DNA from: Ruminococcus flavefaciens MA2007 | Lineage (GTDB): Bacteria > Bacillota > Clostridia > Oscillospirales > Ruminococcaceae | Direction: 5' to 3' | NCBI RefSeq assembly: GCF_000621845.1 | Contig: NZ_JHXF01000001.1 | Coordinates: 62,001 to 126,000 of the forward strand | DNA length: 64,000 nucleotides | In this document: positions 26,178 to 34,171 of the stretch, in pieces | Numbering within the stretch: the first letter of the stretch is position 1 | Layout: each line of letters begins with the position of its first letter | The notes under the pieces: generated by a model | Told to the model about the DNA's origin: nothing | Database searches by the model: none | Seen by the model: the letters and a program-made list of their open reading frames with translations, nothing else | Position numbers and translations under genes: made by a program

Positions 26178-26687
26178 ATGGCTTTCAAAAAAATCGAGAT
26201 CAATGAGCTTTCATTCAATCCCTTTGAGAAGATCGGCAAGCAGTGGATGCTTCTCACAGGCGGAAACAAGGATAATTTCAATACCATGACCGCTTCGTGG
26301 GGACAGCTTGGCGTTCTCTGGAACAAGAACGTACTTACCTGCTATGTAAGACCTACACGCTATACATACGGATATATCGAGGATAACAAGTGCTATACGG
26401 TTTCATTCCTCGGCGAGGAATACAGAAAAGCCCTTTCCTTCTGCGGCTCACATTCGGGCAGAGACTGCGACAAGGCAAAGGAAACAGGTCTTACTCCTGC
26501 TGAGATAGACGGCTGTGTGACATTTGCAGAGTCAGAGCTGGTACTTGTATGCCGTAAGCTCTACAGCTACGACTTACAGGAGAGCGGCTTCATCACAGAC
26601 GACGGTATCCCTGAGAAGTTCTTCAACGGCGACGCTTACCACCGCGCATATATCTCAGAGATAGTCGGCGTATATGTAAAGGAATAA
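26178..26687 (+). CDS. Flavin reductase-like domain protein
   Basis: The 169-residue protein matches the flavin reductase-like split-barrel family: MLLTGGNKDNFNTMTASWGQLG near the N-terminus, RPTRYTYGYIE, and SFCGSHSGRDCDKAKETGL in the middle. Related proteins bind FMN and reduce flavin or act as small flavoproteins in anaerobes. Start: ATG with AAGGAG 9 nt upstream. Followed 26 nt later by a small gene likely in the same transcript. Confidence 0.85.
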   Translation: MAFKKIEINELSFNPFEKIGKQWMLLTGGNKDNFNTMTASWGQLGVLWNKNVLTCYVRPTRYTYGYIEDNKCYTVSFLGEEYRKALSFCGSHSGRDCDKAKETGLTPAEIDGCVTFAESELVLVCRKLYSYDLQESGFITDDGIPEKFFNGDAYHRAYISEIVGVYVKE

Positions 26688-26713
26688 AAACACTGTTTTA
26701 AAGGAGAGGTCGA

Positions 26714-26920
26714 ATGAAAAGCAACGATATTTTCAAAAGCATCGCAAGACAAAACGGAGTCAGCGAGGAAGAAGTAAAGCGCGAGATAGAGAAGTCCATT
26801 GCAGAAGCCTGCAAGGATCCCAATGCGCCTATAAATAAGATAGGCAAGGGCAAGGTGCCTACTCCCGAGGAGGTCATGGAGCACGTTCTCCGCGAGGTTG
26901 CTAAATCTAAGATGAGTTAA
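26714..26920 (+). CDS. Small helical protein of unknown function
   Basis: A 68-residue protein with an excellent AGGAGAGG site. Its first half (IARQNGVSEEEVKREIEKSIAEA) resembles small clostridial proteins that databases sometimes tag as Spo0A-C-terminal-like, and the second half (PTPEEVMEHVLREVAKS) is also helical. I cannot assign a function. It ends directly at a strong hairpin terminator. Confidence 0.65.
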   Translation: MKSNDIFKSIARQNGVSEEEVKREIEKSIAEACKDPNAPINKIGKGKVPTPEEVMEHVLREVAKSKMS

Positions 26921-26921
26921 G

Positions 26922-26958
26922 AAAAATGCGTGATAAACTTTGTTTATCACGCATTTTT
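26922..26958. terminator. Bidirectional hairpin terminator
   Basis: AAAAATGCGTGATAAAC, loop TTT, and its exact complement: a 17-bp stem with A/T tracts. Confidence 0.9.
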
Positions 26959-27084
26959 AGTGATTAGTTGTTAGTCATGTAGGGGCGAGTTCCGCTCGCC
27001 CGTAAATCAATAAAAACTTTAATAAACCATTGTAAGGGCGACCTTACATAACTAATCACTATGCACTAATCACTAATAACTGAT
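26957..27084. repeat. REP-like unit flanked by TAATCACTAA-type tracts
   Basis: GTAGGGGCGAG-TTCCG-CTCGCCC (26979-27001), a second degenerate unit GTAAGGGCGACCTTACA (27031-27047), and flanking runs of TTAGTGATTAG and ACTAATCACTAATAACT, also seen at 2399-2430. No gene. Confidence 0.7.
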
Positions 27085-27126
27085 AAAAAAACGTCCCCTT
27101 GCAGACCGTGAGTTGTCCGCAAGGGG
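27085..27126 (-). terminator. Terminator of rpsT
   Basis: On the minus strand: CCCCTTGC, 16-nt loop region with GGAC/GTCT, GCAAGGGG, then ACG and seven T. Confidence 0.85.
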
Positions 27127-27153
27127 TTTTGATTCTTATATTAAAGAGACCGA

Positions 27154-27414
27154 TTACTCAGCAGAGTTGAGCTTCTTAGCGAGCTGTGACTTCTTTCTTG
27201 CAGCCTTATTCTTGTGCATAAGACCCTTTGCGCAAGCCTGGTCAACTCTCTTGATAGCAACCTTGATAGCCTCTGCCTTATCAGCAGAACCTGTTGCTAC
27301 AGCAGCGTCAGCCTTCTTGAGGATAGTCTTGAGATTAGACTTTCTTGCCTTGTTAGCAGCAGCCTTTGTTGCATTAACCTTTACTCTCTTCTTAGCAGAC
27401 TTAATGTTTGGCAT
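27154..27414 (-). CDS. rpsT: 30S ribosomal protein S20
   Basis: An 86-residue Lys/Ala-rich helical protein beginning MPNIKSAKKRVKVNATKAA, the standard S20 opening; it binds 16S rRNA near the base of the body of the small subunit. Start: ATG at 27414 with GGAGGTG 7 nt upstream; an open frame further upstream runs through the leader and promoter and is excluded. The 130-nt leader contains a CAGCTG-rich hairpin (27504-27525). It is divergent from gpr, an arrangement common in Firmicutes. Confidence 0.97.
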   Translation of the reverse strand: MPNIKSAKKRVKVNATKAAANKARKSNLKTILKKADAAVATGSADKAEAIKVAIKRVDQACAKGLMHKNKAARKKSQLAKKLNSAE

Positions 27415-27540
27415 TTTGTTACACCTCCTTGGATAATGCAGACTGTATATTCGTCCGCATCTTACAGATAATAGGAGCAAACACGGGTTCGTTCACTCCC
27501 GACAGCTGCAACGCACAGCTGCCATACTGAGACAAATATA

Positions 27541-27569
27541 ATTATAGCATTTTTCCACATTGTTTTCAA
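27541..27569 (-). promoter_or_regulatory. Promoter of rpsT
   Basis: TTGAAA (27564-27569), 17-bp spacer, TATAAT (27541-27546) on the minus strand. Confidence 0.8.
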
Positions 27570-27640
27570 TAGTTAAAAGTGAAATTATCCTTAGAAATAT
27601 TTTCCACAATTAAAGCAATATGCACAATATGGAGGAATAT

Positions 27641-28489
27641 ATGGAAATACGCACAGATCTGGCGCTTGAAAGCTTCTCAGCTGACAGCCTTCCCGAAAAC
27701 GTTCACATCTCCACTCGTGGGAGAGCCTTCGACATTACGGAGATCATCATCGACGACGACAGCTGCCTTGACGCTATCGGCAAGGGCAGGGGACGCTACA
27801 TCACCCTTGAGGGCAGCAGTTTGAGCCGATTTTCCGACGATTATCAGCTCATGGCTCAGGAGCTTTCGCAGGAGCTCGCCGCACTTCTGCCCGAGGGGGA
27901 GGTCCTTGTGGTAGGACTTGGCAACAACGATATAACTCCCGACGCCATAGGTCCCCAGACTGCCGCAAAGGTGCTTGCTACGCGGCATTTGCGCGGCGAG
28001 CTCGACAGCGGCGAGGAGCACTTTCTCACGTCACTGCGACCTGTCAGCGCCTTTGCAGGAGGAGTCATGGGACAGACGGGTATCGAGACTGCGGAGATAG
28101 TCCGTGCAATATCGGCGGAGCTCCGCCCTGCCGCCATAATCGCCATTGACGCCCTCGCCTGCACGGATATTAGCCGTCTCGGCACGACGATACAGCTCAC
28201 GGACACGGGAATTTCCCCGGGGAGCGGCGTTTCCAACCGTCGGCAGGAGCTCTCGGAGAAGCTTTTCCACATTCCCGTTATAGCTGTGGGAGTCCCCACA
28301 GTTGTGGATATGCATACCATAGTGAGAAGCCTCACGGGAAAAAGCATAAACGGGGAGCTGCCCAACATGATGGTAACTCCCCGTGATATAGACCGACTGA
28401 CCGAAAGAGCCTCTCAGCTCCTTGCATTCGGGATAAATCTCGCATTGCAGCCGACTCTCAGCTTTGAGGACGTAAGAGGGCTGTTTTAA
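27641..28489 (+). CDS. gpr: GPR spore germination endopeptidase
   Basis: Made as a zymogen in the forespore, it degrades small acid-soluble spore proteins at germination. The N-terminus MEIRTDLALE contains the family's autoprocessing site, which mimics the SASP cleavage sequence. The catalytic aspartates correspond to D101 (TPDAIGP) and D170 (IAIDALAC); STRGRAFDITEI and GISPGSGVSNRRQE are also conserved. I chose ATG 27641, with GGAGG 6 nt upstream, over an ATG seven codons earlier that lacks a ribosome site. The 282-residue length is slightly short for the family. Its presence argues for a spore-forming ancestry or ability. Confidence 0.93.
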   Translation: MEIRTDLALESFSADSLPENVHISTRGRAFDITEIIIDDDSCLDAIGKGRGRYITLEGSSLSRFSDDYQLMAQELSQELAALLPEGEVLVVGLGNNDITPDAIGPQTAAKVLATRHLRGELDSGEEHFLTSLRPVSAFAGGVMGQTGIETAEIVRAISAELRPAAIIAIDALACTDISRLGTTIQLTDTGISPGSGVSNRRQELSEKLFHIPVIAVGVPTVVDMHTIVRSLTGKSINGELPNMMVTPRDIDRLTERASQLLAFGINLALQPTLSFEDVRGLF

Positions 28490-28737
28490 TTCATAATGCA
28501 TAATGCATAATTCATAATTATTATGCATGGAATAATCAAAATATTCGGGGCGATGTGGTCATCGCCCCCTACAATACGGTTAATCATATTTATTACGTTA
28601 GGCGCGGACTGCCAAAGGCAGCCCCTACATTCCGCATATAATATACAATGTGCCGTAAGCGATGTACAGGTAACGGTTTTAATCATTGTGAGCGAGCTTG
28701 CAAGCGGCAACGGGGCAAGGGTGCAGCGTCACGCTGC
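28490..28737. repeat. Composite intergenic repeat region
   Basis: No gene. It holds short TAATGCATAATTCATAAT runs (28490-28525), a GGGGCGATG-TGGT-CATCGCCCCCTACA REP-like unit (28549-28575), a GGCAGCCCCTACA end (28617-28630), then at 28643-28712 a segment (ACAATGTGCCGTAAGCGATG ... GTGAGCGAGCTTGCAAGCGG) that recurs inverted at 36133-36213, and finally a GCAGCGT-C-ACGCTGC palindrome (28723-28737) abutting the next stop. Confidence 0.7.
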
Positions 28738-29484
28738 TCACCACATGAATTCAACATCGGGAGCTTTTACCATGTTTATCTCGGGCTCGGGCTCTGTTTG
28801 GAGCTTGTCCTCTTTTTCGATAGCCTTTGCCAGCTCCTCAATTTCAACAATTTCGTGGAAATAGTCATTTACAGGCTGCAATGCCTTGAACACCTCGGCG
28901 GTGTGCTCGGCTATTTTTCGGGAAAAAAGCTCCGCTGGCTCGCTGACCTTTGTGTAAAGGCTCAGCCCTTTTTTAATAAAGAAGCGCTCCAGCTCGGGTA
29001 CGGGACAGGGCTTTTTCCGCTTGTACTCGTCGCCGCCGAGAGTAAGTCCGCAGTTTTCAACAAGTTCATCTACCATGTTGATAAACGGTTCCGCGTCTTC
29101 GAGAAGTCCGCTGCGGAAACGCTCCATGACGGCGGCTTCGGGCTTGGAGATACGGAAGCCGAACTCCGCTCCCTCGGGAGAAAGCTCGAAATACAGCGTG
29201 GGAGTCTTGTTCCAGTACCACGCGTCATAGCGGACGTATATCCACATGGTATCGCGGTAGTGTAGATAGGGCGCGAAGTTCTCGTCGCGGTATATCCTGC
29301 CCACCTTGTACATCATGCCGTCTGTATCGGCAAAGGGCGCGAAAAGCTCCTCGCCGAGAGCCTTCATAGGCTCGAATATCTTCTCGGTGTATATCTTTTT
29401 CCGCGGCTCGAACCAGTCCTTATTGTTGTTGTGTCTTATACCAAGCAGGAATTCCAGTGCTTCCTGCGAAAAACCTTGAAACAT
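28738..29484 (-). CDS. DUF2461 domain protein
   Basis: The 248-residue protein matches DUF2461 (TIGR02453): FQGFSQEALEFLLGIRHNNNKDWFEPRKKIYTEKI at the N-terminus, then KVGRIYRDENFAPYLHYRDTMWIYV and GFRISKPEAAVMERFR. The family is widespread and functionally unknown. The C-terminal tail is Glu-rich. I start at ATG 29484, with AGGGAG 7 nt upstream, rather than seven codons earlier. Monocistronic by context, with repeats on both sides. Confidence 0.85.
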   Translation of the reverse strand: MFQGFSQEALEFLLGIRHNNNKDWFEPRKKIYTEKIFEPMKALGEELFAPFADTDGMMYKVGRIYRDENFAPYLHYRDTMWIYVRYDAWYWNKTPTLYFELSPEGAEFGFRISKPEAAVMERFRSGLLEDAEPFINMVDELVENCGLTLGGDEYKRKKPCPVPELERFFIKKGLSLYTKVSEPAELFSRKIAEHTAEVFKALQPVNDYFHEIVEIEELAKAIEKEDKLQTEPEPEINMVKAPDVEFMW

Positions 29485-29505
29485 TGCGTTTTTCTCCCTT
29501 TTCAT

Positions 29506-29650
29506 ATTGTAGGAGGCGATGCCTACATCGCCCCGTTATTATTTTATCATATCGGGCTGTCGAGGACGCCAGCCCCTACATAATGTATCTTTTAGATGTA
29601 TCACGGGCGCTCGGAAAGCGCCCATACAATATGATACCCTATATTTACGG
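29506..29650. repeat. Three REP-like units upstream of the CotH gene
   Basis: GTAGGAGGCGATG-CCTA-CATCGCCCC (29508-29535), GGGCTGTCGAGGACGCCAGCCCC with TACA (29554-29580), and GGGCGCTCGGAAAGCGCCC (29606-29624). The middle unit recurs almost exactly at 34141-34166. The rest of the gap, 29650-29959, is AT-rich with no gene; I could not pick a confident promoter in it. Confidence 0.7.
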
Positions 29651-29959
29651 GGACGTCAAGCGGTTTTTTCTGGATATTCAGTACACCTTTTATGCACAGA
29701 ACGTTTCATTTATTGCTGACTTTTTCATAATTTATTCAAAATTTGCGTTGTTAGTTGACTTCATTTGGTGATAATGTTATTCTGAAATTGCCAAATATCC
29801 CGATATATTGAACTTTAAGTTCATTTTCCATATTTTTCATTTTCAGTTTGCTTTAAGATTATTTTAAGACTATTTATTTATTATCTACTTAAAGATTAAT
29901 CGAAAAATCGGGCGGTATCACGCTCAAAAACATGAAAAATTACATTGGAGGGACGTTTT

Positions 29960-32900
29960 ATGTTCAAAAAATCAGCTATGCGAACAGGCGCAGGTATCAT
30001 GAGCCTTGCTATGCTCCTCGTCACAGCAGGTCTTATTCCTGCAAGTCAGGCTGCTGCGGCAGGCACTGTTACTATCAACGAGGTTTGTCCGAAGAACGGT
30101 TCATATGCTGCACCCGACGGCGGCACATATGACTGGATAGAGCTCTACAACGGCTCAGGCAGCGCTGTAGACATCAGCGGCTGGGGTATCACAGACAAGG
30201 CGGAGACACCCTATCGCTTCACTATCCCTGAGGGCACTACTCTTCAGGCAGGCGGCAGAAAGATAATCTTCTGCGACGGCACAGCAGGCGAGACCAACAA
30301 GGAGATAGCTCCTTTCGGTCTTTCAACCAGCGGCGAGACTCTCACACTTACAGATAAGGCAGGCAATATCGCTTCACAGGTAACATTCGGCGATATGGCT
30401 AAGGATACCTCATACGGTCAGTATCCCGACGGCAGCGGCGAGTTCTATGTGCTGGCAGGCACTCCAAACGCTGAAAACAAGGCTCCCGAGGGCTCAAACG
30501 CTGTAAGAACTCCCTCTTTCTCAGCAGAGAGCGGATTCTATGACAATGGCTTCTCACTCTCTATCGAAGTACCACAGGGAACTACAGTTTACTATACAAC
30601 AGACGGAAGCGATCCTACAGCTTCCTCAGAAAAGTATTCCTCTCCTCTTACAATAAAGGATATGACAAGCGAGCCCAACAAATACAGCGCAAGGACAGAT
30701 ATCACAGCTTATACAGATGTCCTCGCTCCCGATGAGGGCGTTCTCAAGGCTGCTGTAGTCCGCGCTGTAGCTGTTGACTCGCAGGGCAGAGCAAGCGATA
30801 TCATCACAAAGACATACTTCGTTGGCTCAGCTAACGTTGAAAGATACAAGAAGATGAAGGTCATCTCACTGGTTACAGATCCCGATAACCTCTTCGATTA
30901 CGACAAGGGTATCTACGTACTGGGCAAGGTTTACGACCAGGGCGGCGGAGGCATGACCTTCCCCGGCATGGGCAACTGGGGCAACCCGGGACAGGGACAG
31001 CCTGCTCAGGGACAGAACGGACAGCAGCAGGGCGGCTTCAACATGGGCAACTGGAACATGGGCGGTCAGCAGCAGGGCAACGGTCAGCAGGGCGGCGGTA
31101 TGAACTTCGGCGGTCAGCAGGGCGGCTTCAATATGGGCGATATACAGCTCGGCGGTGCAGGCGGTCCTGTAGTCAATGCAGATGAAGATGTTACAAATGC
31201 AGTTGCAGGCGGTTTCGGCAACTTTGGTCAGATGAACGGCGACGGACAGCAGGCAGGCGGATTCGACTGGAGCCAGTTTGGCGGCGCAGCAGGCGGCGAC
31301 GGTCAGCAGGCTGGCGGCGCAGGCGGATTCGACTGGAGCCAGTTCGGCGGCGCAGCTGGCGGCGACGGTCAGCAGGCTGGCGGCGCTGGCGGTTTCGGCG
31401 GCATGGGCGGCTTCGGCGGCGGCGGAATGGGAGATTTCGCATTCATGTCTCAGGCTAACTACAACCAGAAGGGCTCAGAATGGGAGCGTCCTGCAAATAT
31501 CGAGATATTCGAGAACGGCAAGAGCGTTGTTTCCCAGAACGTCGGCATCAGAACCAAGGGCGCAGCTTCCCGTGCATGGGCTCAGAAGAGCTTCAACATC
31601 TTCGCTCGTCAGGACTACGGCAAGAGCAGTGTTGAGTATGACCTCTTCGAGGGCAAGTCAACCAAGGAAAAGAATAACAAGGTCATCGACACATTCGACG
31701 GCTTCACTATAAGAAACGGCGGAAACGACAACATGGCTGGCTTCTTCCGTGACTCAGTGAACCAGTCTCTCGTTGGCGACAGAGATATGGCTACTCAGGC
31801 TACAAGCGAGTGCATACTCTTCATCGACGGCGAATTCTGGGGCATCTATCAGCTCATGGAGAAGTACAACACAGATTACTTCAAGTCACACTACGGTATC
31901 AAGAAGAACGACGTTTCATTCATCAAGAACGGTTCTCTTGAGGACGGCAACGATCAGGATCTCACCGAGTGGAACAGCCTTCTCAGCCAGATCTCAAGCG
32001 CTGATATGACAAGCGACGCAGCTTATCAGCAGATAGCTGAAAAGCTGGATATCCAGAGCTTTATCGACTACTTCGCAGCTCAGATATACTGGGCTAACAA
32101 GGACTGGCCAAGCAACAACACAGGCGTATGGCGTGCAAATACAGTTGATCCCGAGAATCCTTACGCAGACGGCAAGTGGCGCATGGTGCTCTTTGATACA
32201 GAGTATGCTGCAAATCTTGCAGACAAGGTAAACGAAACAGGTCCTACCTACAACAGCTTCAGCCAGTTCGGCGGCGGCGGCGGTATGGGCGGCTGGGGCG
32301 GCTTCATGGGCGGCGGCGGCTCTCTCAGCGGAGCTTTCACCAACCTCATGAAGAACGCAGAATTCAAGAAGCAGTTCGAGCTCAGCTTCATGGATATGGC
32401 AAACTACAACTTCGACACAAACAAGACTACAGCTGCTATAAACTACTATAAGGGCTTCAAGCAGCAGATCCTTGATACATACAAGCGCTTCCCGTCATCC
32501 AAGAACATTCACAATGAGTCTACATTCGATCAGGATTATCAGCTCCTCGAAACATTCTACAATACAAGATACAGCAACGTTACAAGCCAGATGAAGAGCT
32601 ACATGGGCCTTACAGGCAGTCTTGCAAGCGTATCAGTAAGCAACGACGGCAGCAAGGGCTCTGTAAAGTTCAATACTATCAAGCTTGACGATTCTCTCAG
32701 CACATGGAGCGGAAAGTACTTCACAGACTATCCTGTAACCGTAAAGGCTACAGCCAAGGAAGGCTACAGCTTCGACCACTGGGAGGTAACAGGCGCAACA
32801 GTAAGCGATACCTCATCAGACGAGATAACAGTTCCCGTAAGCGAGGGCGTATCTATCAAGGCTGTATATAAAGAGGGCGGCGCTCCTGTAATCACAACAA

Positions 32901-33235
32901 CAAAGCCTGTAACTACTACAACTACTACTTCCAAGACAACGACAACATCAGTACAGGTAACATTCACCACAACAAAGAATGACGATATTAAGGTAACAAA
33001 GTACGGCGACGCTAACAACGACGGTCAGGTAGACCTTTCAGACGCAGTTATCATCATGCAGAGCCTTGCTAACCCCAATAAGTTCGGCATAAAGGGCAGT
33101 GATAATCATCATATCACAGAGGTCGGCTACGCAAACGCTGATGTAACAGGCAACAACGACGGTGTTACTACAGAGGACGCTCTGGCTATACAGAAGTATC
33201 TCCTTGGTCTTATAAAGGAGCTTCCTACTAAATAA
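29960..33235 (+). CDS. Secreted LTD-CotH-dockerin protein with Gly/Gln-rich insert
   Basis: The 1091-residue exported protein starts at ATG 29960 with GGAGGG 9 nt upstream. In order: signal peptide (1-~35), lamin-tail-like domain (INEVCPKNGS...YDWIELYN, about 37-155), a chitobiase C-terminal-like beta module (VYYTTDGSDPTA, about 190-270), and a CotH kinase-like domain (from about 285 to 840: GIRTKGAASRAWAQKSF, GEFWGIYQLMEKYN, YWANKDWPSNN, LFDTEY). That domain is interrupted by a ~190-residue Gly/Gln/Asn-rich insert containing repeats of GGFDWSQFGGAAGGDGQQ. A Thr-rich linker and a type I dockerin (GDANNDGQVDLSDAV ... ADVTGNNDGVTTEDALAIQKY) close it. The dockerin implies attachment to a cellulosome scaffoldin. 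CotH kinases phosphorylate secreted proteins in spore formers. Confidence 0.93.
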   Translation: MFKKSAMRTGAGIMSLAMLLVTAGLIPASQAAAAGTVTINEVCPKNGSYAAPDGGTYDWIELYNGSGSAVDISGWGITDKAETPYRFTIPEGTTLQAGGRKIIFCDGTAGETNKEIAPFGLSTSGETLTLTDKAGNIASQVTFGDMAKDTSYGQYPDGSGEFYVLAGTPNAENKAPEGSNAVRTPSFSAESGFYDNGFSLSIEVPQGTTVYYTTDGSDPTASSEKYSSPLTIKDMTSEPNKYSARTDITAYTDVLAPDEGVLKAAVVRAVAVDSQGRASDIITKTYFVGSANVERYKKMKVISLVTDPDNLFDYDKGIYVLGKVYDQGGGGMTFPGMGNWGNPGQGQPAQGQNGQQQGGFNMGNWNMGGQQQGNGQQGGGMNFGGQQGGFNMGDIQLGGAGGPVVNADEDVTNAVAGGFGNFGQMNGDGQQAGGFDWSQFGGAAGGDGQQAGGAGGFDWSQFGGAAGGDGQQAGGAGGFGGMGGFGGGGMGDFAFMSQANYNQKGSEWERPANIEIFENGKSVVSQNVGIRTKGAASRAWAQKSFNIFARQDYGKSSVEYDLFEGKSTKEKNNKVIDTFDGFTIRNGGNDNMAGFFRDSVNQSLVGDRDMATQATSECILFIDGEFWGIYQLMEKYNTDYFKSHYGIKKNDVSFIKNGSLEDGNDQDLTEWNSLLSQISSADMTSDAAYQQIAEKLDIQSFIDYFAAQIYWANKDWPSNNTGVWRANTVDPENPYADGKWRMVLFDTEYAANLADKVNETGPTYNSFSQFGGGGGMGGWGGFMGGGGSLSGAFTNLMKNAEFKKQFELSFMDMANYNFDTNKTTAAINYYKGFKQQILDTYKRFPSSKNIHNESTFDQDYQLLETFYNTRYSNVTSQMKSYMGLTGSLASVSVSNDGSKGSVKFNTIKLDDSLSTWSGKYFTDYPVTVKATAKEGYSFDHWEVTGATVSDTSSDEITVPVSEGVSIKAVYKEGGAPVITTTKPVTTTTTTSKTTTTSVQVTFTTTKNDDIKVTKYGDANNDGQVDLSDAVIIMQSLANPNKFGIKGSDNHHITEVGYANADVTGNNDGVTTEDALAIQKYLLGLIKELPTK

Positions 33236-33261
33236 TCGAATTCTACTATACCACCTTCATA

Positions 33262-33297
33262 AAAAACAGCGAAGATAAATTCTTCGCTGTTTTTTTA
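33262..33297. terminator. Terminator between convergent CotH and response regulator genes
   Basis: AACAGCGAAGA, loop TAAAT, TCTTCGCTGTT and a T-tract, with an A-tract on the other side; usable in both directions. Confidence 0.9.
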
Positions 33298-33305
33298 TAT
33301 CCTGT

Positions 33306-33929
33306 TTATGATTTTACCTCTGTATAATAATACACTGCAAGCTGTGTCCTGTCGCGGAGCTCCAGCTTATCGAGGAGATTGCTGATATAGTTTCGGATAG
33401 TTCCCTCGCCGAGGAATATCTTCTCGGATATCTCCTTATTGCTGAGACCTAACGCCACAAGCTCCATGATTTCGCGCTCCTTGTCGCTTATGCCATGAGC
33501 GGCAAAGTCGTATTTCTTAGGCACTGTCAGCTCGGGGAGCTTATTGATTATCTTGTCGCCGAATATGCTCTGTCCGCGCATTACCGCGTCAAGGGCAGGA
33601 GCTATGCCGTCGAAGTCCTGCTTCAGTATATAGCCCTTTGCGCCCATATTCAGCGCCTTGACTATGTATTCATCGTCGGAAAATGTGGTGAGGTAGAGTA
33701 TCTTAGCCTCGGGAGCTTCTTTCAGTATGACCTCGCCTGCTTCTATACCTGTCATGCCCTCCATGCGGATATCCATGAGCATTATATCGGGACAGTGCTG
33801 ACGGTAGAGCTCTATTGCCTCCTCGCCGCTCGAACCCATAGCGGCAACAGTGATACTGCCTGTGCTTTCAAGAATTGTTTTCAGCGACAGCGCTACAAGC
33901 TTGTCGTCGTCTATCACTACTATATTCAT
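33306..33929 (-). CDS. NarL/LuxR-family response regulator
   Basis: The 207-residue protein has a receiver (acidic D7-D9 cluster, phospho-acceptor D53 in LMDIRMEG, T/S in YLTTFSD, conserved Lys in GYILKQ) and a C-terminal LuxR helix-turn-helix (ISDKEREIMELVALGLSNKEIS). It probably pairs with the histidine kinase at 34172. The start at 33929 has AAAGGAG 6 nt upstream; the frame stays open further upstream only because it runs into a repeat. Kinase and regulator are separated by ~240 bp of repeat DNA. Confidence 0.93.
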   Translation of the reverse strand: MNIVVIDDDKLVALSLKTILESTGSITVAAMGSSGEEAIELYRQHCPDIMLMDIRMEGMTGIEAGEVILKEAPEAKILYLTTFSDDEYIVKALNMGAKGYILKQDFDGIAPALDAVMRGQSIFGDKIINKLPELTVPKKYDFAAHGISDKEREIMELVALGLSNKEISEKIFLGEGTIRNYISNLLDKLELRDRTQLAVYYYTEVKS

Positions 33930-33967
33930 AAATTCTCCTTTTACGTAATAACTTAATGAACCCATGA

Positions 33968-34137
33968 ACGGGATTCCAAAGGGACTGTGTTCCTTTGGCA
34001 GAGTCCAGAGGCAGCGCCTCTGGTGGGGTGTGGGGCAAAGCCCCGCAGTTACAAAGCGCTCCGCAAGGGTGAATTTCAAAAACAGTCCAGTGGACTGTTT
34101 TTGGAAGAGGGACGCCCTGCAAGAGAGGGCGTCCCTT
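33968..34137. repeat. Five-hairpin structured repeat, copy 2
   Basis: Same order of five hairpins as copy 1 (2482-2647), same orientation. Differences are mostly paired: CCAAAGG/CCTTTGG for CCTAAGG/CCTTAGG, AACAGT/ACTGTT for AACAAT/ATTGTT, and AGGGACGCCCT/AGGGCGTCCCT for GGGGACGCCTT/AAGGCGTCCCC. It is inserted between the two genes of a two-component operon. Confidence 0.8.
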
Positions 34138-34140
34138 AAT

Positions 34141-34166
34141 GGGCTGTCGAGGACGCCAGCCCCTAC
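34141..34166. repeat. REP-like unit
   Basis: GGGCTGTCGAGGACGCCAGCCCC plus TACA, matching 29554-29580. It abuts copy 2 of the five-hairpin repeat and ends 6 nt from the kinase stop. Confidence 0.75.
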
Positions 34167-34171
34167 AAAAT

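Noticed and set aside
31255..31442. Short tandem repeats as a CRISPR-like array
   Set aside because: The 66-nt repeats are in frame and encode the Gly/Gln-rich insert of the CotH protein; there are no unique spacers.
34080..34122. Upstream extension of the response regulator into the repeat
   Set aside because: The frame is open by chance through the repeat; the ribosome site and homology place the start at 33929.
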